Positions 19,101 to 28,691 are shown, numbered from the stretch's first letter. The stretch: DNA of 64,000 nucleotides from Hyphomicrobium sp. (GCA_022844105.1 JALHMJ010000013.1:32310-96309); one strand, 5' to 3'. Notes: generated by a model from the sequence alone, not told the origin. Program-made: numbers and translations.

Positions 19101-22100
19101 CTGCCGCCGTGATGCTCCAAGTCCCATTGCCGAGATACGTCACGCCGGCGACAGCGGAGGTCGGGATGACGCCTTGCGGCAGACCGCCAATGACAAAGGA
19201 CAGGACTTCCGATCCGTCGTTGTCGACAAGTAGACTGTTCAGATTGCCACCGGCGCTGGCTACGATTGCGGCGCCGAGGTCGATGGTTTCGTCTTCGTCC
19301 GCCGACACGGCAACCGTGCGGGTGCCCGGTGCGTCTGCAACGCCCGTGACCGACACTTCGATGTTGTTGTAAAAGTAGTAGCTGAGAGAGCCGGTCGAGT
19401 CGCTATCGGTCACCACAGTCTCTACGGCGAGCGTTATAATACCCTGGAGCGCCGACGAGTAGTTGACGGGCGGCAGGATCGCGAGGGCTGCGACGTCGGC
19501 TGGCGTCAGCGCGTATTCGCCGAAACTCGGTAGTATTTCCAATCCGCCCGCGCCAAAGATTTTTGCGCCAGCCGGTACGCCGCCGGTGATCCTGACGACG
19601 TAGGTTTCCGAACCATCCTTGTCCGCGAGCGTGATGCTCATGGGGATTGGAATCCTGGTGTCTTCGATGCCGACGCCATTTCCCTTGATGGTCGGGGCGT
19701 CAGGTACCGGGGATACCGTGACATCGATGTAGTCGGTGACGGTTTCGGTCTGTGAAGTGTTGTCGGATCCGCCGAAACTGGTCGCCGCGACCTCGAGCCC
19801 GGAAGCGCCTTCGGTCGAGATGACCTCAACCTTGATGCCGTCCGTGCCGAACAGCGCACCGCCCCAGTTGCTGCGCGGATCGAAGGCGATGCCGCCGCCA
19901 TTGAGAAAGCTGTCGAGAGCGGCTTCGCGGGTAGCGTTATCGGCTCCCGTCGCGGTGATGAGATAGACCCCGCCGCCCTGGTTCGTCAGCGTGACGCCCA
20001 CGGGCGGCGTGCCCACGATCGTTCCGATCGGGCCAAGTTCATCGCTGGGTACAGTAATGCGCACCGAAAGTATCTCAGAGTTGTCCGAGTCAGCACTATT
20101 GCCGGCGTTGATGGTGAGCGCGACGTTGGCTCCGTCCTCTGCGACGAAACTAGAAGGGTCGACAACGCTGATCGACGGCGTGTCGGCCACCGCTTGGACG
20201 CGGATCGCGTGATTGAAGGCATTGTCCTGCGAATTGGCAACGCCACCGTTCACATCCAAAGTCGTGGCGGTGACGCTGACGAGACCGTTGAGGTCGGTGT
20301 GGGCCGGCCCCATCGTGACCGTGAAACCGGCGAGCGCGGCGCGGATATCGGTCTCCGCTTGGGCGCGTTCGACCTGGGTCAGAGCCGCAACATCGGTAGC
20401 ACCCGTGATGATCGTGCTGGTGATCGTGTAGGCGCGCGTGGCCGAGTCGAAAGCGATCTGGGCCGTACCCGACGCCGTGCCGGGCACAATGGTGTACGTC
20501 TGGGGTACCGTATCGGCCGGAAAATCGAGAACGATGCGTGTGATCGTTTCGCTGGCGGAATTGTTGCCCGTGCCTGTCGCGTTGTCGACGACAGTCATGC
20601 CGCTGTTGATGTCGGAACCGACGGCGATGGCGCCGTTGTCTTCGACGCCCGACGACAAAGTTGGGGTGGTTACACCGTCCGCGTCGGGAGCCACTGTCAC
20701 CGGCAGGGTCTGCGTAGCGGTGGTGGAGGTGACACTACCGGCGGCGTTGGTGTCGACAACCACACCGCGGACCACGAGGTTCATGGTACCGGAGTAGTTC
20801 GCCGAAGGCAGGATACTGAGTGCGGCCAACTGAGCTTCGGTGACCCGCAGCCAGCCTGGTGTCACAACCGTGCCGACAGAGAGGCCGCCGCTGATGAATT
20901 GCGTGCCCGCCGGATAACTCGACTGCTGGATTTCAAAGAAACGGGTTTCCGAATTATCCGTGTCCGTCGTCACCGATGACACGGTGATTGCGCCCAGCGC
21001 GAACGTCGTGTCTTCGGTGCCCGAAGCACTTGCGGGAATGGACAGGGTCGGAACTTCAGGGACCGGCGTCACAGGGATTGTGAAACTTGCAACGGTCTGA
21101 GTAATCGGTGTCGCAATTTCAGGTCCCGAGATACCGCCGCCCATGCCGGCCGTTGCGCCGTTGTTGTCTTCTGCCGGGGCGCTTTCGATGGCGCGTGCGG
21201 TTACCGTAACCGTGATGTTCTCACCGTTGTTGGCGCCCGGCCGGACTTGCAGTGAGGCCATTGCGGCATCTATGTCGGCGGCCGCACCTGTCAATATGAC
21301 TTGGCCGGGAGTCGCGGTGTCGAAAACGACGCCTGCTGTGGTGCCGAATTGGATTTCGGGACGCGCGCCCGAACCTGGCGTGGAAAAGGCGACCGTGACG
21401 CGCTGGTAGGTTTCAGACCCGTCCGTATCGTTGAGGGTGGTGGTGACGGCATACGTAACATAGCCGGAATCTTCGTTGACCGCCGGCTTCGTCGTGGCCC
21501 CCACGTTGACAGTCGGCACGTCAGCCACAGCCTGCACGGTGACGGTGTGGGTCAGCGTGAAGGTGTCTGTGTCGGTCGTGGCTCCGTTGTTGTCCGTGAC
21601 CGTGCCGTTGACGGTGACCGTGAAGTTCTCGTCACGATCGTCCGCAAGTGTAATTGAGAGCGAGTTCAGGACGGCGATGACGTTGTTGGCATTGGTGCCG
21701 GTGATGGTAACTGTGCCGGTTGCAATTGAGATGCTCGTTGTGACGCCGGGGAGCGTAGTAGCGAATGCAAGCGCCTGAGCGTTGACGGGGAACCCGGTGA
21801 GGGTGAAGTCGAGGCCTTGGGAAGCGTCGACATCGACGATGGTCAGGCCGAGCCGCGTGCCGATCGGAATGATGAGATCGGGATCGCTTGCGAACGTGGA
21901 GCCGTCGTTTTCCTGCACAGTGGTCGTCGAGTTGGTCAACACCGGGATATCGTTGACCGGGTTGACCGTGACGGCGATGTACGTCGTCACTGTTTCCGTC
22001 TTTGAGGTGTTATCCGGGCCGCCAAAGCTGTTTGCTGCAAGCTCGCCGCCGGTCGCCGCCTCTGTGGAAATGGCGTCAACCCGAATGCCGTTCGTGCCCG

Positions 22101-25100
22101 AAAGCACGCCGGAGTAATTGGCGCGCGGCGTGAATGTGATGCCGCCGTTGAGGAACGTGTCGAGCAGGGTCTCCCGGTCGGCCGGTGCTGCACCCGTGGC
22201 GGTGACGAGATATCCACCGCCACCTTGTGCCGTCAGCGTGACGCCGCTGGGTGGCGTTCCAGTGAGTGTGCCGATGACGCCCGCCCCATCGGACGGGACG
22301 GTGATCCGCACGGAGAGGGTTTCGGAATTGTCCTCGTCGGCGCTCCGGTTTGGACGGATGGTCAAAGTCGCGGTCGTATCCTCGTCGAACGTGATGGCGT
22401 CGGCACTGACCGTCGGTGCATCGGCGATGGCTTGCACGACGACGCTATGGTTGTAGCTTGTCGTGTTGGTCGATGTATCGTTGTCGGTCGTCGTTACCGT
22501 GACGGCAAGATTGAAGTTCTGGTCCGAGTGAAGCGGCGCCTGGATCGACAACGAATTGAGCGCCGTGCGGATCTGCGCTTCGCTGCCGCCTGTCAACGTG
22601 ATCGTTTCCGTGCCGGTGGAAATGAAAGACTGCAGCGTGTTCGAGAGATCTGTGTAAGTGACCTTCGTGCCGGTGGGGAACGCGGAGACCGTGACAGTGG
22701 TCACGCTTTCGGTGCCGTCGAGATCGATCTTGGTATAGCCGATGTTGGACCCGATGCTGACATCGGTATCTTCCTGAATAATCGACGAACCGGACGGCGT
22801 CACGGGGTCTGCCACAGCGGTGACCATCACGGGAACCGATATGTCGATGGAGGTTTCGAGTATGGCGACTTCGCCAGCGCCAGTTTCTGAGGGTGCGCTT
22901 TCGATCGTTGTCACGCGCGCCGAAAGGCTAAACTCGGTATCGAGATGCTGGCGAGCGCCACCCGGCACGAAGACCAACGTCAAATTCGAAAGAACGTCTT
23001 GAATTGCCGCTGTGTTGGCCCCGGAAACGGTGTACGTGCCATTGCCGTTCAAGGTCAGCGTGCCGGAACCGGCGGACGATTCTGTCAAAGTGAAGCCAGC
23101 CGGAACGTTGCCGATGACAACATCCTTGATGCGCTCGGTGCCGTCGGAGTTGTCGGGATGGCCGACAGTAATGGAAATCGGAATGTTCTGGTCTTCGAGG
23201 CCGGCGCCGCTGCCCGTCGCCGTTGGCGTGTCCGCAACGGCGGCCACGCGGATGTTGTGGGTGTAGCTGGAGGTCGTCGTCGCGGCGGCTTCGGCTTCGC
23301 TGGTCGTCTGGTCGACCTTGGTGATGGCGAGGGAGACCGCGATGTTAACGTCGCTGTGCAACGGCGGTTGCAGCGTGAACGTGGCGAGTGTCGCGCGGAT
23401 GGCGTCTTCGCTGCCGCCGGCGATGGTGTAGGTCGTGATGCCGGCCGCCGTTGACGGCGTGACCGTCACGCCGGGGCTCGCGGTATAAGTGACCGTCGCG
23501 GCAGACGGAATGTTGCCGACCACGATCTGCGTGATGGATTCCGAGCCGTCGGCTTTGTCGTTCTGCGTGATGGCAATGTTGGCGCCGAAGATCACGCTCG
23601 TATCTTCATCGACGGTGCTCGACCCCGTGACCGTCGGCATGTCGGTGACAGGGCGGACCGTGACCGGAACCTGGAATGTCGCATCAGCCTTGAGCAAGGT
23701 TACTTCGCCGCCCGAGAGAACGCTCTCGATGGTGCCGACGCGAACGCCGACGTCGAAGTTCACATCGCTGTCGGTGGGGGCCTGGACTTGCAGACCCGTG
23801 GCGAGGAAGCTTTGGAACTGCGCGGCGGTCGCCGAGCCCGGCGTAAAGGTGTGCACATTGCCGACGACCGACACGGTGATGCCGTTGGGCAGGCTTGGTG
23901 AGTAGATCAGTGTCGCGCCGGCCGGGATGGTGATGGCGGCAAAGTCGTACTGCTCCGAGCCATCCGCATCGATGCGCGAGACCGTGATCGGCAAGTTGAT
24001 GGGCTGGTCTTCGAAGCCCGACGCCGAACCCGAGAGCGTCGGACCGTCAGCGACGGCTGACACCGTAATGGTCATCGGAACCGTCTGCGTGTTCGTCACG
24101 CCACCGAGATCTTCGGTCGTCGCGCTCACATTTATCGTAAGATTTTGATCAGTATGCGGCGGCGGCGTCAGCGCGACCGTGGCCAGTTCGGCACGGATGT
24201 CCGCTTCGCTGCCGCTGAGGGTCAGAGAGCCGCCGGCAGGCATGATCACTGTGACCGGCGGTCCACCAGCCGCGGGCGTATAGGTCACGATCGTTCCGGC
24301 GGTGAAGCCGGACAGGACGACCTGCGTCAACGTTTGAGTCAGTGGGTCATTGATGACGATACTGATATCGTCACCGAACATGACGGCCGTGTCCTCATCC
24401 GTCGCCTGCGGCGGAGCCGTCATTGTCACCGGGTCGGCAACCGGATTGACGAGCACACGGATGGGTGCTGAGGCGATCTCCTGGTCGCCATTCGAACCTT
24501 CTGTCGCAATGGCGACGATCGTCATGCCGGCAAAGGTGCCGCTCTCGTCGGGCGGCGGCAGAAAATAGACGTTTGGCACTTGCGCAGGGGTCAATGTGTA
24601 GGTCTTGCTGCCGTCAATAGCGACCGTGAATGGATATTCGTTGCCGACGCTATCGGTGATCTTGGCATCGCCATCAACGCCGCGGATTTCGACCACGTGG
24701 GTTTCGGAGCCATCGAGGAGATCGCCGAACGTTGCGGCAAGTTCATCCAGATGCACGAGTGTGTCTTCGTCTGTTGTTTCTGCGTCGCCCGTGGCGGTGA
24801 CAAGGTCGGCGACGGCCTCGACATCAACATGATAATCGTGATGCACCGTTTCCCGGTCGAGGTATCCCGGCAAGGCGGGGTCAACGTTGCGCTCGATGGT
24901 CGTGACATCGATGCCGAGGGTGATGCGGCCGTGGAAATCCTGCGTGGGTGTCACGGACAACGACAGCAGGAGCGCCTGAATATCTGCTGACGACCCTGTG
25001 ATGACGAACGACCCGTCTGGTCGCTGCTCGACGTCCGCACCCGCGATTGTGGTATCCCAAATAAGCGTAGCTCCGGCCGGCAGCCCTGTAATGACGACCT

Positions 25101-26331
25101 TCTCGACATCTTCCGAACCATCCGGATCGTTCAAGTCGATCGATACCGGCGTTGCAATGCTGACGTCTTCGTCGGTGAACGCGCTGCCGCCGATCGTTGC
25201 CGGATCGGCGACGGCCTCGACCGTAATGCCCACGGAGCCGGAAATGGTGAGTCCGGTTCGCGGATCGCGGAATGAATAGGTGAATTGCGCAAAGCCGGAA
25301 TAGCCGGGCGCGGGCGTGAATACGAACTCGCCCTTTGGACCAAAACTCACCGATCCTACACTGGGATCGATCGTGGTTCGCCATGTTGTGATCGGCAGCG
25401 GCATGATGCCGGGATCGAACAGATTTCCCGTATAGACCGTGTCTTCGACGGCTGCGAAGGCGGCGATGGGTTCAATGGGTGGCCAAATGATCGGTGCATA
25501 ACCACCAAGTTCGAATGGGCTGGCGCCCTCGTCGAGGTCGCGCGACGCGCGGAGATATTCGATATCGCCGAGGAGCCAAAGATGATCAAGGCTGTCGCCA
25601 ACCGGCGTCGTCGGACCGACATAAAGCGCGTTGTCATTCGACGATGTTTTTTCACCATTGCGGTGTCCGCGATCCTCATCGCCCAAACCGGTCAGATGCT
25701 TCAGCGCGCTCCCGACAGCGGTATCGACGAGCCGACCACTGGCGCCGGCTTCACCGCGTTTGAGATCATCGCGGCCCCACTGCCGCGTCTCGACATCGGG
25801 AGCATCGAGTCGCCGCAGACCTGGCACACCCAACAGTGACCCTGGAATGGACGTAACCGGCGGGTAGCTGCTGCCGGTTTCTGTCAGGTTCGCCTGTGTG
25901 TCATCTTTGGAATTATCGATGTCCGGCCCGTGCGGGAGGTACTCCGCCAAGGGCCCGGTGCCCGCCCCGCCGCGCTGTAGATCAGCCACGACGGACTGGA
26001 ACAACGCCGCATCGCCATTGAGAATGTCCAGCAGAGTGCCATGTTTATTGTTGAAGGCAGCCGGGATCGCATCCGTGCCCTGCAAGACGATCAGCCCGCC
26101 TTCGGGAAAGCGCAGACCGAGCAGACCCTCAACTGTGACCGTCACTTTCGCGCCGGCGTGAATGATAAAGTTTACGATCGAAGGGCCGGTGGCGGGCGTG
26201 ACCTCAAAGTCGATGACCTCGCGGCGCGCGGGGAGACGTAGCGGCGAAGCGCTTGGTGCCGGGCCGGTTTGATCGCTTTGGGTAAACTGGCGTTCGGCGT
26301 TGATATTGCCGGTGCTGTTCGAGCGATCCAT
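16147..26331 (-). CDS. Giant cadherin-like/RTX adhesin (3394 residues), type I secretion substrate
   Basis: The protein opens with a unique N-terminal region (about 1-290). About 21 tandem Ig/cadherin-like domains follow, each introduced by a linker of the form A-V-A-D-x-P-T (for example AVADTPTATG, AVADVPTVNV, PVADGVAIFA) and carrying D-x-D-G-S-E calcium-type motifs and an E-D-T turn. A short RTX block lies near the C-terminus (FGLGGADTLNGGADADRLVG), followed by the type I secretion C-terminal target region (VDTITDFTTG ... NLVILQGITGLD). There is no N-terminal signal peptide, as expected for this export route. The ATG at 26329-26331 has AAAGGA 8 bases upstream. Two domains (around nt 22.0-22.3 kb and 19.7-20.1 kb) are close relatives over about 120 residues, indicating internal duplication. 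A surface adhesin for biofilm or attachment is inferred. Confidence 0.93.
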   Translation of the reverse strand: MDRSNSTGNINAERQFTQSDQTGPAPSASPLRLPARREVIDFEVTPATGPSIVNFIIHAGAKVTVTVEGLLGLRFPEGGLIVLQGTDAIPAAFNNKHGTLLDILNGDAALFQSVVADLQRGGAGTGPLAEYLPHGPDIDNSKDDTQANLTETGSSYPPVTSIPGSLLGVPGLRRLDAPDVETRQWGRDDLKRGEAGASGRLVDTAVGSALKHLTGLGDEDRGHRNGEKTSSNDNALYVGPTTPVGDSLDHLWLLGDIEYLRASRDLDEGASPFELGGYAPIIWPPIEPIAAFAAVEDTVYTGNLFDPGIMPLPITTWRTTIDPSVGSVSFGPKGEFVFTPAPGYSGFAQFTYSFRDPRTGLTISGSVGITVEAVADPATIGGSAFTDEDVSIATPVSIDLNDPDGSEDVEKVVITGLPAGATLIWDTTIAGADVEQRPDGSFVITGSSADIQALLLSLSVTPTQDFHGRITLGIDVTTIERNVDPALPGYLDRETVHHDYHVDVEAVADLVTATGDAETTDEDTLVHLDELAATFGDLLDGSETHVVEIRGVDGDAKITDSVGNEYPFTVAIDGSKTYTLTPAQVPNVYFLPPPDESGTFAGMTIVAIATEGSNGDQEIASAPIRVLVNPVADPVTMTAPPQATDEDTAVMFGDDISIVINDPLTQTLTQVVLSGFTAGTIVTYTPAAGGPPVTVIMPAGGSLTLSGSEADIRAELATVALTPPPHTDQNLTINVSATTEDLGGVTNTQTVPMTITVSAVADGPTLSGSASGFEDQPINLPITVSRIDADGSEQYDFAAITIPAGATLIYSPSLPNGITVSVVGNVHTFTPGSATAAQFQSFLATGLQVQAPTDSDVNFDVGVRVGTIESVLSGGEVTLLKADATFQVPVTVRPVTDMPTVTGSSTVDEDTSVIFGANIAITQNDKADGSESITQIVVGNIPSAATVTYTASPGVTVTPSTAAGITTYTIAGGSEDAIRATLATFTLQPPLHSDVNIAVSLAITKVDQTTSEAEAAATTTSSYTHNIRVAAVADTPTATGSGAGLEDQNIPISITVGHPDNSDGTERIKDVVIGNVPAGFTLTESSAGSGTLTLNGNGTYTVSGANTAAIQDVLSNLTLVFVPGGARQHLDTEFSLSARVTTIESAPSETGAGEVAILETSIDISVPVMVTAVADPVTPSGSSIIQEDTDVSIGSNIGYTKIDLDGTESVTTVTVSAFPTGTKVTYTDLSNTLQSFISTGTETITLTGGSEAQIRTALNSLSIQAPLHSDQNFNLAVTVTTTDNDTSTNTTSYNHSVVVQAIADAPTVSADAITFDEDTTATLTIRPNRSADEDNSETLSVRITVPSDGAGVIGTLTGTPPSGVTLTAQGGGGYLVTATGAAPADRETLLDTFLNGGITFTPRANYSGVLSGTNGIRVDAISTEAATGGELAANSFGGPDNTSKTETVTTYIAVTVNPVNDIPVLTNSTTTVQENDGSTFASDPDLIIPIGTRLGLTIVDVDASQGLDFTLTGFPVNAQALAFATTLPGVTTSISIATGTVTITGTNANNVIAVLNSLSITLADDRDENFTVTVNGTVTDNNGATTDTDTFTLTHTVTVQAVADVPTVNVGATTKPAVNEDSGYVTYAVTTTLNDTDGSETYQRVTVAFSTPGSGARPEIQFGTTAGVVFDTATPGQVILTGAAADIDAAMASLQVRPGANNGENITVTVTARAIESAPAEDNNGATAGMGGGISGPEIATPITQTVASFTIPVTPVPEVPTLSIPASASGTEDTTFALGAITVSSVTTDTDNSETRFFEIQQSSYPAGTQFISGGLSVGTVVTPGWLRVTEAQLAALSILPSANYSGTMNLVVRGVVVDTNAAGSVTSTTATQTLPVTVAPDADGVTTPTLSSGVEDNGAIAVGSDINSGMTVVDNATGTGNNSASETITRIVLDFPADTVPQTYTIVPGTASGTAQIAFDSATRAYTITSTIITGATDVAALTQVERAQAETDIRAALAGFTVTMGPAHTDLNGLVSVTATTLDVNGGVANSQDNAFNHAIRVQAVADTPSISVVDPSSFVAEDGANVALTINAGNSADSDNSEILSVRITVPSDELGPIGTIVGTPPVGVTLTNQGGGVYLITATGADNATREAALDSFLNGGGIAFDPRSNWGGALFGTDGIKVEVISTEGASGLEVAATSFGGSDNTSQTETVTDYIDVTVSPVPDAPTIKGNGVGIEDTRIPIPMSITLADKDGSETYVVRITGGVPAGAKIFGAGGLEILPSFGEYALTPADVAALAILPPVNYSSALQGIITLAVETVVTDSDSTGSLSYYFYNNIEVSVTGVADAPGTRTVAVSADEDETIDLGAAIVASAGGNLNSLLVDNDGSEVLSFVIGGLPQGVIPTSAVAGVTYLGNGTWSITAAAMPTLQLPPVSNFSGENPYSGVTVRAVTQELDGDEASSSQWPVTITVSPVINSATVDGLANWNLGVTQAEAASESGIGISLASAANHAYVDDDGSEFVVSYTFDLSSLLADAGIAARLTALDGAGADLDDLVSNHISGPVTYNPAAGTITVLAADIGGIVIDGALFLDSNKDFSIPVTAVVRDEAILSGTPTFVDKVESGTFNVNLIGSADTPTAFATSTSGASGSELALNLGGVSTDTDSALGRALSEDIYYVVAVTNPGAAPALGFTDGSGNVVGLDNGDGTWLFTPADFIGLHILTVDGASGTANLRLTSIAVENDGDTASNTANFTVTVVPGSGGPGGNAPQPPLVSIGTNSGNEDGSITLNVTAGPALGDTSNPSVSVMISNLPAGAQVEGARYNPETGRWVASAALVNSGAVKIIPPADFSGTMNITIEAVATNASLQRATTGATTVPIAVDPVADGVAIFAAPDAGVEDLAVNLDISLAERDVDGSEVIGSNAYVRLSDGATIIGGYPVVAAGDSDATIDGTSLIGFYRVPTSALSGLQLQPAANWHGTVAVEVAAYSTEPVDLTPDADNTQLDVAVFGVTVTASADAPAVSAPISVTGDEDNAISITGLSAALVDNNATNGAEVLSVKISGVAAGTRFSAGSNNGDGSWTIPVAALSTLQITPPLHYSGTMTLTLTAIALELANGDEAQSSVNLVVIVVPKADTVEILAENVAVDVTGSVLLDLNVRTADDNGTNPGENAAESIRITFSSVPTGLSLSAAGGGTITNPSTGTWIFTGSEAQANAIAADVGASASGGTYTVSLSAVTLDGPDTLATPVTDTFQLTVPQVLAGNATANTLTGAAGTQLIFGLGGADTLNGGADADRLVGGTGADNLTGGGGSDRFGFGAGDLGSGVDTITDFTTGSGGDALDIAALLSGFNGGTSVLADFVQITQASGNSTIRIDADGGGDSFQNLVILQGITGLDVNTLRTNGNLIV

Positions 26332-26651
26332 TACGAGGTCCTTTTACGCCGGAGCGCATGCATCCGCAGGTAGGCGGATTTCTGCTGTTTGCGGAGGACC
26401 GTAGAGGACTTATGGTTTCAAGATTGCTAAGTAGACGCCGGATATGTGTCAATTCGCAGTGTCTTACAAATTCATTAAACAAGGCAATTCACATTCAATA
26501 AGCAGTCAATTCTGGCGTATTCGCTGGGTTTTGTAGTCCCTTTTGCATTTCGGGCGTCAGTTTCACTTCATCTTCAAATAGGTGTTGTCTCGTCACAGAA
26601 TAGACGGGCAACCAAGTCTTTGCGATATGTTGCATGTGGCGCTAATTGCGG
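26332..26651 (-). promoter_or_regulatory. AT-rich leader/promoter region of the giant adhesin gene
   Basis: About 320 bases lie between the terminator of the upstream TetR gene and the adhesin ATG. The stretch around 26440-26560 is clearly more AT-rich than its surroundings and has no supported gene. I see no convincing -35/-10 pair or operator. Its role as promoter region is inferred from position. Confidence 0.4.
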
Positions 26652-26686
26652 CGTTAAAAATAGAAAAAACGGCATCCCGCTTGCCG
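26652..26686 (-). terminator. Rho-independent terminator after the TetR gene
   Basis: On the minus strand, CGGCA (plus 26682-26686) and TGCCG (26670-26674) form a stem around a 7-base loop, followed at once by TTTTTT (26664-26669) and a further T-rich tract. It lies 60-95 bases past the TetR stop codon and insulates the adhesin gene from it. Confidence 0.7.
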
Positions 26687-26746
26687 GCGCACCACTTTCT
26701 CAGGCTTTGGTATTCCGCTGAATGTCGAAATCTCGACGACAATAGT

Positions 26747-27403
26747 TTAGGACTTGGCCGGAGATGGCGGTTGTGGCGGCGGCAGCAATCGGGTGGCTGC
26801 GTGAGCAATCAGCTCGTTCACATCGAGACCGGGCGCGACCTTCTCATAGTCTTCGTCGATCAACAGGCACGCCGCACCGTGGACGAACGTCCACAGGTTG
26901 AGAGCGATATGCATCGGATCGCCGTCCGCGTCGTTGCGGGCGCAGTAGACGGCGACCTGCTCGATGACGTTGGAGAAGCAGGCGCGACCTGTTTTCTCGA
27001 CATCCGCGGCGCGCTTCAAAGCGCTGTTGTGCCCGAACATGAGGCGGAACACGGCCGTTTCGTCCATCGCGAACGCGAGATAGGCCTGCCCCATCGCGAT
27101 CATGCCGTCGATCGTGCCTTCGCCTTTTGACTGCACGGCTGCAATCGACCGCTCGGCCATGCGGTCAAAACCCTGTTCGACGATGGCTTCGAGAATTTCC
27201 AATTTGTCGCGAAAATGTTTGTAAGGGGCGGCCGTCGATACGCCGGCAACGCGGCAGGCATCCGCGAGTGTGAAATTTTCAGCGCCGTTTTCGACCAGGA
27301 GTTGATGCGATGCATCGATCAGCGCCTGACGCAGATCGCCGTGATGGTAGCGCGGCTTTTTTGCACCTGCTTCGGACGGGCGACGAGATAGAGGTTCGGA
27401 CAT
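26747..27403 (-). CDS. TetR/AcrR-family repressor of the adjacent RND efflux operon
   Basis: This 218-residue regulator has its N-terminal helix-turn-helix at about residues 25-70 (RQALIDASHQLLVENGAENFTLADACRVAGV, then STAAPYKHFRDK). The YKHF recognition-helix motif is typical of TetR proteins. The C-terminal ligand domain contains AYLAFAMDETAVFRLMFGH, matching the WHG/TetR_C_33 class. It is transcribed divergently from the RND adaptor gene, and the 141-base gap holds a 38-base near-perfect palindrome, its probable operator. A terminator follows the gene. The inducing ligand is unknown. Confidence 0.9.
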   Translation of the reverse strand: MSEPLSRRPSEAGAKKPRYHHGDLRQALIDASHQLLVENGAENFTLADACRVAGVSTAAPYKHFRDKLEILEAIVEQGFDRMAERSIAAVQSKGEGTIDGMIAMGQAYLAFAMDETAVFRLMFGHNSALKRAADVEKTGRACFSNVIEQVAVYCARNDADGDPMHIALNLWTFVHGAACLLIDEDYEKVAPGLDVNELIAHAATRLLPPPQPPSPAKS

Positions 27404-27460
27404 TTCGAGATCATCGATGATTTGAAGCTCTCCGCAAAGTTAGCGCAATTAACACTTGCT

Positions 27461-27498
27461 AAGTAAGCGTCGCTAACATATGTTAGCTTTGCTTACTT
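27461..27498. promoter_or_regulatory. 38-bp palindromic operator between tetR and the RND operon
   Basis: The outer arms AAGTAAGC (27461-27468) and GCTTACTT (27491-27498) are exact reverse complements. They flank a perfect 16-base palindrome GCTAACATATGTTAGC (27472-27487), and the two halves are joined by 3-base spacers. The total imperfection is confined to the spacers. Position and symmetry fit cooperative binding of two TetR dimers controlling both divergent promoters. Confidence 0.8.
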
Positions 27499-27544
27499 TA
27501 CAAGCAACCATTGGGCTGCGACGCGTAAAAAGGACGGTTTTTCA

Positions 27545-28678
27545 ATGGCTCACAGTCATGCCAAGCACCTATCTCAAGTCATCCGGACCGGGCTGGTTCT
27601 GGCGGCGGCCGGAGCGCTTGCGGGCTGCGATGCCGGGGCCGCCAATGAGGTGCCGCCAAAACCGCAAGCCGTTGAGACGCAGACGATTTCGTTGCAGCCC
27701 TCGTCGCGCGCATGGAGTTACGTCGGCACCATCAAGGCCCGCTATCAATCAGATCTTGGGTTCCGCGTCGGCGGCAAGGTTGTCGCCCGGCTCGTCGAAG
27801 TTGGCGAGCGCGTCGAGCGAGGGCAGGTTCTCGCTCGGCTCGATCCTGCTGATCTCGAACTCGCACTGGCCTCGCAAGAGGCGGAACTTGCCGCTGCCAC
27901 GGCCAGCCGCGATGAAGCCGTCGCATCTCTCGCCCGGTACGACACCTTGTTCAAAGACGGTCATGTATCGAAGGCGGCTCTCGACCAGCGCGGCTCTGCG
28001 GCCGCAGAAGCACGCGCGCGCGTCGACCGGGGACAGCGCAACGTTTCGCTCGCCCGCAATCAGCTCGATTACGCCACGCTCTTTTCTGACGCGACTGGCG
28101 TCGTGACGACCCTACCGGTGGAAGCCGGTCAGGTTGTTGCGGCCGGCCAGCTCGTTGCGAAGGTCGCGCGCCTCGATGCCATTGAAGCGGAGGTTGCACT
28201 TCCCGAACAGGACGTGGAAGCCGTCCGCGGCGCCAAGGCCAACGTCGTGATCTGGGGAGCGAGCCCCGATGACGAGCAGAAATCTTTGACGGCGCGATTG
28301 CGCGAGGTGGCGCCGGACGCCGATCCGATGTCGCGCACATTCCGTGCCCGCTTCGCCCTCGATGCTCCCGGACCTGACGCCACCCTTGGTCGGACGGCCA
28401 CCGTTCGGCTGCGAGCCGGCCAATCCGACAACGTCGCTGTTCTTCCTATATCGGCGGTTGTCAACGAGGGCAGAGGAGCGGTCGTTTGGGTCGTATCGGC
28501 CGATGGAACGCGCGCCGCACCCCGTCCCGTTACGATCCATTCGCTGGAGAACGGCCGTGTGCTGGTTTCGTCCGGCCTCAGCAACGGCGACCAAGTCGTT
28601 GTGCTCGGTGTGCATCTGCTCGATCCCGGCAAACCGATCCGATCCATTGCATCGCGCACTGCCACCAGCCAGAACTAA
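27545..28678 (+). CDS. RND efflux periplasmic adaptor lipoprotein (AcrA/MexA-like)
   Basis: This 377-residue protein has a lipoprotein signal peptide with lipobox LAGC (lipidated Cys about residue 28). It then has the lipoyl half-motif (GFRVGGKVVARLVEVGERVERG), a helical hairpin (about 95-160) with the AcrA-type phrase KAALDQRGSAAAEARARVD, and a beta-barrel and membrane-proximal domain (VLPISAVVNEGRGAVVWVV). It links the inner-membrane pump encoded two genes downstream to an outer-membrane factor, which is not encoded nearby. It is the first gene of the operon, with AGGACGG before the ATG, and is controlled by the upstream TetR palindrome. Confidence 0.92.
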   Translation: MAHSHAKHLSQVIRTGLVLAAAGALAGCDAGAANEVPPKPQAVETQTISLQPSSRAWSYVGTIKARYQSDLGFRVGGKVVARLVEVGERVERGQVLARLDPADLELALASQEAELAAATASRDEAVASLARYDTLFKDGHVSKAALDQRGSAAAEARARVDRGQRNVSLARNQLDYATLFSDATGVVTTLPVEAGQVVAAGQLVAKVARLDAIEAEVALPEQDVEAVRGAKANVVIWGASPDDEQKSLTARLREVAPDADPMSRTFRARFALDAPGPDATLGRTATVRLRAGQSDNVAVLPISAVVNEGRGAVVWVVSADGTRAAPRPVTIHSLENGRVLVSSGLSNGDQVVVLGVHLLDPGKPIRSIASRTATSQN

Positions 28679-28691
28679 CGGAGTAAAACCA

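Noticed and set aside
20194..20979. Long plus-strand frame (261 codons) inside the adhesin region
   Set aside because: It lies entirely antisense to the adhesin and its translation is Gly/Arg/Asp-rich shadow sequence; similar shadows occur across the whole 10-kb gene (for example 22225-22890).
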